Of a stretch of 20,118 nucleotides of DNA, positions 1 through 6,124 are shown piece after piece; the first letter of the stretch is position 1, and each line of letters begins with the position of its first letter. The position numbers and the translations under genes were made by a program. The DNA lies in IMG/VR virus record IMGVR_UViG_3300027710_000176, positions 1-20,118 of that record; one strand, given 5' to 3'. Source of the stretch: a virus. The notes beneath the pieces were generated by a model. That model was not told the DNA's origin. It saw only the letters and a list, made by a program, of their open reading frames with translations, and did not search any database.

Positions 1-381
1 CGTATAAGAGCCAAGGGTGCTGCCATTGATAAAAAAGGCACTAACGCATACATAGTTGCACAAGTTGAATTTTACGAAATTAAAAAAGAGCAATGTGAAA
101 ATCCTAACAATCCACAAGAAATCGAAGATTTATTGGCTAATGAAGCCGCGGAGTTCGGTGTTTCTTTAGAAGTTTTCAAAGGACATGTTATTCAGAAATA
201 CAACGAAGCAAAAACAAAGTATCAATTGTTTATGAGAATGATTGAGCGATGTAGAACAAAAATTCAAACGCTTATTGAAACTGGTGATTTTGAAAGCGCT
301 GACATCGCTTTTAATTTGGTTTCAACACTTCAAAATGTAGACCAAGCACAAACTATAATGGAAGAAATTTTAGCACTATGA
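1..381 (+). CDS. Hypothetical protein, 5'-truncated by the window edge
   Basis: The reading frame is open from base 1 (Arg-Ile-Arg-Ala-Lys) through to the stop at 379-381, so at least 126 residues are present and the true start lies outside the window. The TTG at 133 could be read as a start, but the open frame upstream with normal composition makes that unlikely. The first 30 residues look beta-rich (AYIVAQVEFYEI); the rest is helical and charged. Near the C-terminus a helical hairpin (IETGDFESADIAFNLV) resembles UVR-type or TPR-type hairpins, but weakly. It overlaps the next gene by four bases (ATGA), so the two are translationally coupled. I do not recognise the family. Its position just before lysis genes says only that it is in a late phage operon. 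Confidence 0.75.
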   Translation, partial: RIRAKGAAIDKKGTNAYIVAQVEFYEIKKEQCENPNNPQEIEDLLANEAAEFGVSLEVFKGHVIQKYNEAKTKYQLFMRMIERCRTKIQTLIETGDFESADIAFNLVSTLQNVDQAQTIMEEILAL

Positions 382-875
382 TAAACAAATTCAAAACACT
401 AAACACCACTTTCGGAATGTTGTTTTTCTTCATTCCGTTAATTCTAATTATAGTAAATCAAGAAGTACGCCAAAGCATAAGCAATTACGCATATAGCCAG
501 TACAACTATTGGTTTTACTGTTTGATAAGCCTTTCGGGTTTTTTATTTGTTGTTAATGGTTGGTTAGATGCTTCGAGAAGATACAACATAATTTTAGGAG
601 TTTCTTTAATTGGGGTGGCACTCACTCCACACAAAAATTTTCCAATAACGCATTACTTATGTGCCGCTACTTTCTTTTTAGGAAGTGTGTATGTAATGAT
701 TACTTTCAGCTCGGCAAAGCAACGCTTTTATAAAATTATCGCGGGAATAGTAATTGTAACGGCATTGTGTTTTTCTCTAGTAACAAAAAGCATTTCACTT
801 TTTATTGCCGAATGGATAGGAATGTTACCCATTTCAATTCACTATGTTTTAGAAGCACAAAATAAAATTGATTAA
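378..875 (+). CDS. Multi-pass membrane protein of unknown function
   Basis: A 165-residue protein with about six hydrophobic segments, roughly residues 11-27, 43-61, 69-83, 92-110, 117-135 and 139-158. The loops carry polar or charged residues (DASRRYN 64-70, SSAKQR 111-116). The pattern GVSLIGVALTP followed by H92 and a hydrophobic helix recalls DUF998-like or similar small integral membrane families, but this is only an impression. It starts on an ATGA overlap with the preceding gene and is followed by 51 non-coding bases, then the holin candidate. In this place it could be a second holin or antiholin, or a protein that alters the host membrane (for example superinfection exclusion). Nothing in the sequence decides between these. 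Six segments would be more than most holins have. Confidence 0.8.
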   Translation: MINKFKTLNTTFGMLFFFIPLILIIVNQEVRQSISNYAYSQYNYWFYCLISLSGFLFVVNGWLDASRRYNIILGVSLIGVALTPHKNFPITHYLCAATFFLGSVYVMITFSSAKQRFYKIIAGIVIVTALCFSLVTKSISLFIAEWIGMLPISIHYVLEAQNKID

Positions 876-926
876 TCAAATACCACAGCTTATGAATAAC
901 TCTACTTAACACTAAATCATTGAGTC

Positions 927-1487
927 ATGAAAACAATTCAAATTTTAATACCAACCAATGCCATGATACGAAAACCATTATGCGACATTATGTTAATCGC
1001 AGACAACCACCCTACTTTTCTTGAAAAAGTAAAATATTTCATTACAATAATTTCTGCGTTTGCACCAGTAGCATATATTCTTGACGGAGTAAGCTCGTGG
1101 TTTGTAGATAATCATCAATTTGCAACATTTGTGATAATAGCTATTCTGTGCAATATAGGAATAGGCTGGAGATTTCACTCAAAAATGAAGTCTTTTTCAT
1201 GGGAAGAATTTATAAAGAAAAATACATTAATGATTGGAGTTTTAATTGTTTCATACATCATGTTGGAACAACTTAGAATTACTGTAGGACCTGGCATTAT
1301 AGGTGATGGTTTGAAAGTCGTTATTCAAGTTTCTACACTTCTTTATCCAACTTCAAAAGCACTTAAAAACCTATACATTTTATCAAATAATCAATTTCCT
1401 CCAGCTTTCATCATGGAGAGGCTTTACAATTTTGAGAAAACAGGAAACCTAAAAGATTTATTCCCAGAACAAGATAAACCAGAATAA
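927..1487 (+). CDS. Holin candidate
   Basis: A 186-residue protein with three hydrophobic segments at about residues 37-58, 65-80 and 99-114, then an amphipathic helical tail (130-152) and a polar C-terminus. The arrangement, with SFSWEEFIKKN between the second and third segments and a conserved-looking tail ending in ERLYNFEKTGNLKDLF, resembles the toxin-secretion/lysis holin families (Phage_holin_4 type) common in Bacteroidota phages. The gene ends one base before the M15 endolysin, the usual holin-endolysin pairing; a holin would permeabilise the inner membrane so the endolysin can reach the peptidoglycan. The start at 927 gives an N-terminal extension of about 35 residues before the first segment; Met13 (963) and Met22 (990) are alternative starts. 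Membrane topology is clear; the holin role is inferred from similarity and position. Confidence 0.65.
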   Translation: MKTIQILIPTNAMIRKPLCDIMLIADNHPTFLEKVKYFITIISAFAPVAYILDGVSSWFVDNHQFATFVIIAILCNIGIGWRFHSKMKSFSWEEFIKKNTLMIGVLIVSYIMLEQLRITVGPGIIGDGLKVVIQVSTLLYPTSKALKNLYILSNNQFPPAFIMERLYNFEKTGNLKDLFPEQDKPE

Positions 1488-1488
1488 G

Positions 1489-1953
1489 ATGATCACAACA
1501 AAACAAGCAACTGCGGTTTATGGAAAACCTACTCAGCAAGGAGGATATTTAACAACAATAAAATTACCTTATCCAATGCGTCTAGCTTGGGATAAAAAGA
1601 CAAAAGTAAACACCATGCGTTGTCACAAATTAGTGGCTGATGAATTTCTTAATGTTTTTAACGACTTATTAGCGCATTATGGCTACGAGAAGATTGTAGA
1701 GCTTGGAATTGATTTGTTTGGCGGGTGTTTTAATTTTAGAGCTATGCGTGGAGGTTCTGATTACTCTCGCCATTCATGGGGAATCGCTATAGATTTAGAC
1801 CCAGAAAGAAATTTACTTCATGAAACTTCTACAACAGCTCGATTTGCAAGACAAGAGTATAAAGCTATGATAGATATATTCTATAAACGAGGATTCATTT
1901 CATTAGGAAGAGAGAAAAACTATGACTGGATGCACTTTGAAATAAAAGAATAA
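1489..1953 (+). CDS. Endolysin: M15-family peptidoglycan peptidase
   Basis: A 154-residue protein with the zinc site of the M15 (VanX / L-alanyl-D-glutamate endopeptidase) family. S93-R-H95-S-W-G98-I-A-I-D102 matches the SxHxxGxAxD motif and supplies two zinc ligands (H95, D102). D146-W-M-H149-F-E matches the (E/D)xxH motif, giving the third ligand (H149) and the likely catalytic acid (D146). The family cleaves peptide cross-links of peptidoglycan. There is no signal peptide, which fits export through a holin, and the preceding gene is a holin candidate ending one base before this start. The N-terminal 45 residues (beta-rich) could help bind the wall, but no separate cell-wall-binding domain is seen. 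The next gene starts three bases after the stop. Confidence 0.9.
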   Translation: MITTKQATAVYGKPTQQGGYLTTIKLPYPMRLAWDKKTKVNTMRCHKLVADEFLNVFNDLLAHYGYEKIVELGIDLFGGCFNFRAMRGGSDYSRHSWGIAIDLDPERNLLHETSTTARFARQEYKAMIDIFYKRGFISLGREKNYDWMHFEIKE

Positions 1954-1956
1954 ATC

Positions 1957-2169
1957 ATGAAAGACGCAGACAAAACACACGAAGAGCTTATAAATCCAAT
2001 TTATATGCGTGAGATTCAGACTGAAAAGCAGTTTGTTGAAAGATGTAATTGTGCTGCCATTGAAGATTTAGAATCTGATTTACGAGTATTCATGGATGCT
2101 GAAATGTATGAAGAATGTTCGATTATAAGAGATATTTTAACTAAAAAAAGAAAGAAATCATGCAAATAG
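1957..2169 (+). CDS. Small UVR-like helical hairpin protein
   Basis: A 70-residue charged protein. Residues about 34-65 (IEDLESDLRVFMDAEMYEECSIIRDILTKK in two pieces: IEDLESDLRVFMDAE, then MYEECSIIRDILTKK) follow the pattern of the UVR motif of UvrB/UvrC: an amphipathic helix, an acidic turn, then E-x-C/A-x-x-I/L-R-D-x-I. UVR motifs mediate protein-protein contacts. The protein has three cysteines (30, 32, 54) plus one near the end (69), but the spacing does not make a clear zinc site. It lies between endolysin and spanin-like genes and overlaps the latter by ten bases if that gene starts at 2160. No function can be assigned. The resemblance could simply reflect a generic helical hairpin. Confidence 0.7.
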   Translation: MKDADKTHEELINPIYMREIQTEKQFVERCNCAAIEDLESDLRVFMDAEMYEECSIIRDILTKKRKKSCK

Positions 2170-2819
2170 ATTTAATAAAAATTGGAGAGAGGGCAATGAA
2201 AATATTGCCATGGGTGATAGTTCTTGTCTTAGCGTCAATGCTTTTTACGGAATGTGATGATAATAAAGTTTTGGAAAAAAATTTGAAATATCAAACAACG
2301 GCGACAACATACTACAAAAATAAACTTGGTAGTGTTTCTGCTTCAAATGAAGCGTTACAGTACACGAAAAAGCAATTAAAAGAAAATTTACTACAAAAGG
2401 ATGATTCTTTAAAAAAACTAGCGTCTGAATTTGCCAAAGTAAAATCAATTGTAAAGTGGAAAACTAAAACCGAAATCGATTCTATTCTGGTCCCATTCGA
2501 AGTAAAAGCTCCGTGTGATTTTGAGAGATCTGGGATAACTCAAAATAAGTGGTATGAATTTAATTGGAAAGCAAATCAAGATGGATTTAAAGTGTCTGAT
2601 TTTAAAACTTTCAACGAAACTACTGTAATCACCGGAATGAAAAGAAAATGGTTCTGGGGACCGCAAACAATAACTACAGACATTACTAACACGAGTCCGT
2701 ATTATAAGCTTCCAGAAAACCTACAATCAATAGAGACTAAGGAAGAAGTAAAATGGTATCAATCCACATTATTTAAGTTTGGATTAGGAGCAATTGCGGG
2801 TTATTTAATAACCAAGTAA
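2160..2819 (+). CDS. Spanin-like membrane protein next to the endolysin
   Basis: A 219-residue protein with one N-terminal hydrophobic segment (about residues 15-30), a charged helical stretch likely to form a coiled coil (35-100), a beta-rich domain (105-185, with KRKWFWGPQTITTDI) and a second short hydrophobic segment at the very C-terminus (203-218). Proteins of this kind lie beside endolysins in many Bacteroidota phages. Position and topology suggest an Rz/spanin-like role in disrupting or linking the two membranes during lysis. Met13 (base 2196) has a purine-rich GGAGAGAGGG sequence just upstream and would give a more classical signal-type N-terminus (MKILPWVIVLVLASMLF); it may be the real start. 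Cys32 follows the hydrophobic run, but Glu at -1 makes it a poor lipobox. The spanin assignment is inferred, not shown. Confidence 0.55.
   Translation: MQIDLIKIGERAMKILPWVIVLVLASMLFTECDDNKVLEKNLKYQTTATTYYKNKLGSVSASNEALQYTKKQLKENLLQKDDSLKKLASEFAKVKSIVKWKTKTEIDSILVPFEVKAPCDFERSGITQNKWYEFNWKANQDGFKVSDFKTFNETTVITGMKRKWFWGPQTITTDITNTSPYYKLPENLQSIETKEEVKWYQSTLFKFGLGAIAGYLITK
2184..2193 (+). promoter_or_regulatory. Possible ribosome binding site for an internal start at 2196
   Basis: GGAGAGAGGG lies two bases before ATG 2196-2198 (Met13 of the spanin-like gene), with its AGGAG-like core about 4-10 bases upstream. Such purine-rich sites are rare in this window, where most starts have only A-rich leaders. 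It therefore favours a 207-residue product starting at 2196 over the 219-residue reading from 2160, or a dual-start gene. Confidence 0.4.
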
Positions 2820-2837
2820 TATTTTTTTAGGGAAAAG

Positions 2838-2886
2838 GATATAATTATTACATCAAACATCATGAAAGGACTACACGATTACATCA
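2838..2886. promoter_or_regulatory. Bipartite element before the GroES-like gene
   Basis: On the + strand GATATA (2838-2843), four bases, then TTACATCA (2848-2855). On the - strand this reads TGATGTAA-N4-TATATC. A second TTACATCA lies at 2879-2886, inside the first codons of the next gene, 31 bases (about three helical turns) downstream. The same pair of words occurs before four other transcription units in this window. No TAnnTTTG box is seen here. TATAAT at 2840-2845 overlaps the GATATA word but has no clear partner. This is probably a control region for the chaperonin-terminase genes. Confidence 0.5.
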
Positions 2887-3473
2887 TAGAAGTAAAAAAC
2901 AAGTTCAACGAAACCTTTAAAACTGAAGGTGGAGCAGAATTGTATTTGGACCAGCGATTTTCGGCTGAGAAGTTAGCAAATAGAATAGCCAAAGTGGTTA
3001 GTTGTCCGCTTTTAAAAGAAAGTGAGTTACAACCTGGATATGAGGTATTGATTGATCCAACTATTTTTTTTCAGCAGAAGTATGAAAAACACTCCATGAA
3101 TGATAATGGTTATTTGAAAGATGCTGAAAAAGGGTGGTATAAAATTCCTTCTGAAATGATTGTTTGTTACAGAGAAACCGAAAACGATTCATGGAAGGGA
3201 CATGCTGAGAATTTGTTGGTAGAATTTGTAAAAGAGGAAATAAAAACGCCCAAAATGAAATCTACATTAATTATCACAGAATCAAAACCAAAAGAATTCA
3301 CTAAGGGAATTGCCAGAGTAAAACACGCTAACAAAACCCTGATTGAAGACGAGAAAATAAAAGAAGGGGATATGATAGCGATTAAACATGAAGTAGGTAT
3401 TCCTTTCTACCTAGCAAAAACATTGTATTGGATTCGAAATCGGGATGTGTTGGCAGTAATAACTAAAAATTAA
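2862..3473 (+). CDS. GroES-like co-chaperonin (phage type, with insertion)
   Basis: A 203-residue protein whose C-terminal 75 residues follow GroES in order. A hydrophobic tripeptide LII (136-138), in STLIITES, sits where the mobile-loop IVL of GroES binds GroEL. Then come KEFTKGIARVKHA (145-156, like the GEVLAVG strand), KIKEGDMIAIK (165-175, like VKVGDIVIF) and WIRNRDVLAVI (190-200, like the final SESDILAIV strand). GYEVLIDP (59-66) could be the first GroES strand. Residues 67-130 would then be a long insertion, and 1-55 an extra helical N-terminus. GroES itself is about 97 residues. In phage T4, gp31 replaces GroES for folding of the capsid protein. A similar role here fits the location just upstream of the terminase, portal and capsid genes. 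The assignment rests on motif order read by eye, with no alignment score. Confidence 0.6.
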   Translation: MKGLHDYIIEVKNKFNETFKTEGGAELYLDQRFSAEKLANRIAKVVSCPLLKESELQPGYEVLIDPTIFFQQKYEKHSMNDNGYLKDAEKGWYKIPSEMIVCYRETENDSWKGHAENLLVEFVKEEIKTPKMKSTLIITESKPKEFTKGIARVKHANKTLIEDEKIKEGDMIAIKHEVGIPFYLAKTLYWIRNRDVLAVITKN

Positions 3474-3477
3474 GATC

Positions 3478-3825
3478 ATGCAAGACGGAAATGAAGTTAA
3501 AAAATACAGAAAAGAAAAAACATTAGAGCTTGTTGAAAAATACAAAGACTTAATCGATAAAACTTTTGAAATTTTAGATAAAGACTTGTTGCAAAACAAG
3601 ATTGATAGTGCGGATTCTGGCAATGAAGGTGGCAAAGAAACTGAAGAAAAATATCTTGAATCCATAAAAAAGAGAAGAATGTCGCTTGATGAAGTAGATG
3701 TTATGCTTGACAAGATAGAAAAATTGGAAGGCACTTTATTTAACAACAACCAAGATGGCGATGAAATCCAAACGACAACCTCATCAAATCCAACAAAAAG
3801 GTTTGCTAGAAAAGAACAAAAATGA
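3478..3825 (+). CDS. Small charged protein in the terminase small-subunit position
   Basis: A 115-residue, lysine- and glutamate-rich helical protein with a serine/threonine/asparagine-rich, basic C-terminus (TSSNPTKRFARKEQK). Helices are likely at about 5-40 and 52-90. It starts four bases after the GroES-like gene and overlaps the large terminase start by four bases (ATGA). That is the usual place of a small terminase subunit (TerS), which recognises phage DNA and forms a ring. However, no helix-turn-helix is evident, so the identification is positional only. An accessory packaging or scaffold-type protein is also possible. Confidence 0.45.
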   Translation: MQDGNEVKKYRKEKTLELVEKYKDLIDKTFEILDKDLLQNKIDSADSGNEGGKETEEKYLESIKKRRMSLDEVDVMLDKIEKLEGTLFNNNQDGDEIQTTTSSNPTKRFARKEQK

Positions 3826-6050
3826 TATACTACTTAGGAGATAAAGAAGAAAGCGTTGTTGACAAAAATGTGCGATTAGCTAAAAACAAAGCTAAGTCGT
3901 GGAAGTATGGCTACAATGAATCTATCGACACAGTTATTATCTCTAAAGATGGTACTCTTGGCGAAATTTATACTCTAAGCGGTATTAAAATAGGATTTCC
4001 GGAGAAACCAGCCGACAAAGAAATCGCCAATCATGGTAAAACGGCTCGAAACCAAAAATGGGTTAGAGAAGAGTTGCCTAAAGGTCTGAATATAGACACA
4101 ATGAATGAATCTCGATTTGCGGACTATATAGAACGTGAATTCGAAAGAAGAGATAAAGGGCATTGGATTTACATTAACGGCAAGTTAGTGTATATGACCG
4201 GCACATACTATTACGGAATACAATGGGTTAGAGAAGCAACCGATTATCCAGATTTCAGACAGATTCAAAATGAGTTAATGATTTTCTGGGAAGCATGTAA
4301 GGCTGACGAAAGATGTTTCGGGATGCAATATGTGAAAAACAGACGTATTGGAGCATCATTCTTAGCAATAGTAGAATTATTGGAAGCCGGAACCATTAAT
4401 GAAGACAAATTATTAGGAATAGTTTCTAAAAAAGGAGCCGATTCCAAGAAAATATTCAATAGGTTAATCAAAGGATTCAAAAGACTGCCATGTTTCTTTC
4501 AGCCATTATGGGATGGTACTACAACTCCTAAAAAAGAATTAATACTTGACGTTCCGACCAAAAGAAGAGCTAAAAATGAAGTAATCAGTGATGAAGGACT
4601 TGGTTCAGAAATCTCATGGCATAATACTGAGATTAATGCGATGGATGGAGACGCTATATTCCGTTCTCTTTTGGATGAATCTGGAAAATACCCGAAAGAA
4701 GTTCCGTTTGACGAATATTGGTACATTGTAAAGACCTCACACCTTAAAGGAGTAAAGATTACCGGTAAATCAATGGTGGTTTCCACTGTAAACGCGAAAA
4801 GCAAAGGTGGAGCCGGATATGAAACTGTTTGGAATGATAGTGATGTGACTGTACGCGATGGAAATGGTGAAACAAAATCAGGATTGTATCGAATATTTAT
4901 ACCAGCAGAACTTTGTTTGGAAGGTATGTTTGATGAATTCGGATTTACCGTTGTTGAAGATCCAATTGTTCTTGTGAAATGTGATGATGGGAAAACAAAA
5001 TCTTTCGGCTCAAAAACATACTTAAAAAATAAAGCAGAGTCACTTAAAAATGACCCAGAAAAACTAAACGAACATAAACGTCAGTTTCCAGATACTATTC
5101 GTGATGCTTTCCGCGACGAATCTGGAGAGTGTGCCTTTAATCAAATGAAGATTTTAGAGCAACAAGACCATAATGAATTTGATTTACACGATGATAAATA
5201 TGGAAACGATGAAGTAGAAAGAGGTAATTTCTCATGGGTTGATGGTATTCAAGATACTACGGTTAAATGGAATCCTGATCCTGAAAATGGCAGATTTTGG
5301 CTGTGTAAAAACTATCACCCTCCAGTAGATATGAGGAATATCCGTGAAATGAAAATGATTAACGGAGTCCTGGCTTTTGCCCCAGCAAACGAACATATCG
5401 GATGTTTTGGAGTCGATCCATATAACAGAAGTAAGACGGTAGATAGTAGAGGATCAAAAGGTTCAATCCATTTAAGTACAAAATACAACGCTGCTGGATT
5501 TCCAAACAACGCTTTCATTTTGGAATACATAGACAGACCAGCTACAGTAGAATTATTCTTTGAAGACGTACTTATGGCTATGGTTTATTTTAGTATTCCA
5601 ATGCTTGCTGAGTTATCAAATGAGAAGTTTTTGTCAATGATTAAAGATAGAGGTTATCGTCATTTCTCATTAAATAATCCGTTTAAAGCATACAAGGATT
5701 TATCGGACACCGAAAGAAAACTAGGAGGTGTGCCACCGCAAGATGCTAAAATTGGTGAGCAACAATTTTTTGCAACAGAAAGTTATATCCAAGACCATGT
5801 TGGTATCGCTCGTGATGGTTCGAAACGACCTGAAGGAGAAATGGGGTATATGCCATTCAATAGAACACTGGCTCAATGGAAAGAAGTTGACCCGACAAAC
5901 AGAACGAAATTCGATGCTTACATTAGTTCAAGTCTTTCATTATTAGGGAATCAGAAAAAATTAAAACCGGTAGAAGAATCAAAACCAATAGAATTATCAG
6001 CCGTTTTCGGAAGCTATGATAATAGTGGTAATTATTCTAAAGCCTTATGA
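3822..6050 (+). CDS. terL: Terminase large subunit (TerL)
   Basis: A 742-residue packaging motor protein with ATPase and nuclease halves. The Walker A-like motif is V171-K172-N-R-R-I-G-A-S179. It lacks the usual GK(S/T) lysine and has basic residues at its start instead, as in other terminases with displaced Walker A (lambda gpA KSARVGYSK). Walker B is S282-L-L-D285-E286, followed by motif III VVSTVN (319-324). In the C-terminal RNase H-like nuclease, GVDPYNRS (530-537) gives D532, MLAELSNE (594-601) gives E597 and RTKFDAYISSSLSLLG (694-709) gives D698, a plausible metal-binding triad. Residues 1-150 form an extra N-terminal region. TerL docks on the portal, drives DNA into the prohead and cuts the genome. 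The portal gene follows after a 74-base promoter region. The gene's stop codon (TGA) is part of a TGATGTAA regulatory word. Confidence 0.9.
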   Translation: MIYYLGDKEESVVDKNVRLAKNKAKSWKYGYNESIDTVIISKDGTLGEIYTLSGIKIGFPEKPADKEIANHGKTARNQKWVREELPKGLNIDTMNESRFADYIEREFERRDKGHWIYINGKLVYMTGTYYYGIQWVREATDYPDFRQIQNELMIFWEACKADERCFGMQYVKNRRIGASFLAIVELLEAGTINEDKLLGIVSKKGADSKKIFNRLIKGFKRLPCFFQPLWDGTTTPKKELILDVPTKRRAKNEVISDEGLGSEISWHNTEINAMDGDAIFRSLLDESGKYPKEVPFDEYWYIVKTSHLKGVKITGKSMVVSTVNAKSKGGAGYETVWNDSDVTVRDGNGETKSGLYRIFIPAELCLEGMFDEFGFTVVEDPIVLVKCDDGKTKSFGSKTYLKNKAESLKNDPEKLNEHKRQFPDTIRDAFRDESGECAFNQMKILEQQDHNEFDLHDDKYGNDEVERGNFSWVDGIQDTTVKWNPDPENGRFWLCKNYHPPVDMRNIREMKMINGVLAFAPANEHIGCFGVDPYNRSKTVDSRGSKGSIHLSTKYNAAGFPNNAFILEYIDRPATVELFFEDVLMAMVYFSIPMLAELSNEKFLSMIKDRGYRHFSLNNPFKAYKDLSDTERKLGGVPPQDAKIGEQQFFATESYIQDHVGIARDGSKRPEGEMGYMPFNRTLAQWKEVDPTNRTKFDAYISSSLSLLGNQKKLKPVEESKPIELSAVFGSYDNSGNYSKAL

Positions 6051-6076
6051 TGTAAATAATTATATCAATGATGTAA
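6048..6076. promoter_or_regulatory. Bipartite element, direct repeat, before the portal gene
   Basis: TGATGTAA occurs at 6048-6055 (overlapping the terL stop) and 6069-6076 in the same orientation, 21 bases apart (two helical turns). TATATC (6061-6066) lies between them. A -7 box begins eight bases after the second copy. It is likely a regulator binding site. Confidence 0.5.
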
Positions 6077-6098
6077 TTTTATTATATATTTGTTGTTA
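6062..6098 (+). promoter_or_regulatory. Promoter of the portal gene
   Basis: TATATTTG at 6085-6092 matches the Bacteroidota -7 box TAnnTTTG and is followed by the portal start 33 bases later. No TTTG is found where the -33 box should be (near 6060). Transcription may therefore depend on whatever binds the TGATGTAA/TATATC element there. Confidence 0.5.
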
Positions 6099-6124
6099 AA
6101 TTTTCAGTTTAAAAATACTGCCTT

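Noticed and set aside
133-381. Independent 82-residue gene starting at TTG 133
   Set aside because: The same frame is open back to base 1 with ordinary protein-like content, so this is the 3' part of a gene that begins outside the window.
876-926. Promoter or terminator between the membrane protein and holin candidate
   Set aside because: No TAnnTTTG box, TGATGTAA word or stable hairpin was seen in these 51 bases.
2799-2828. Hairpin GGTTAT/ATAACC followed by a T run after the spanin-like gene
   Set aside because: The stem has only six weak pairs, lies within the last codons, and the T run starts nine bases after it; not a convincing terminator.
5728-5946. Plus-strand 72-residue frame inside terL
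   Set aside because: It lies wholly inside the nuclease part of terL in another frame and has no features of its own.
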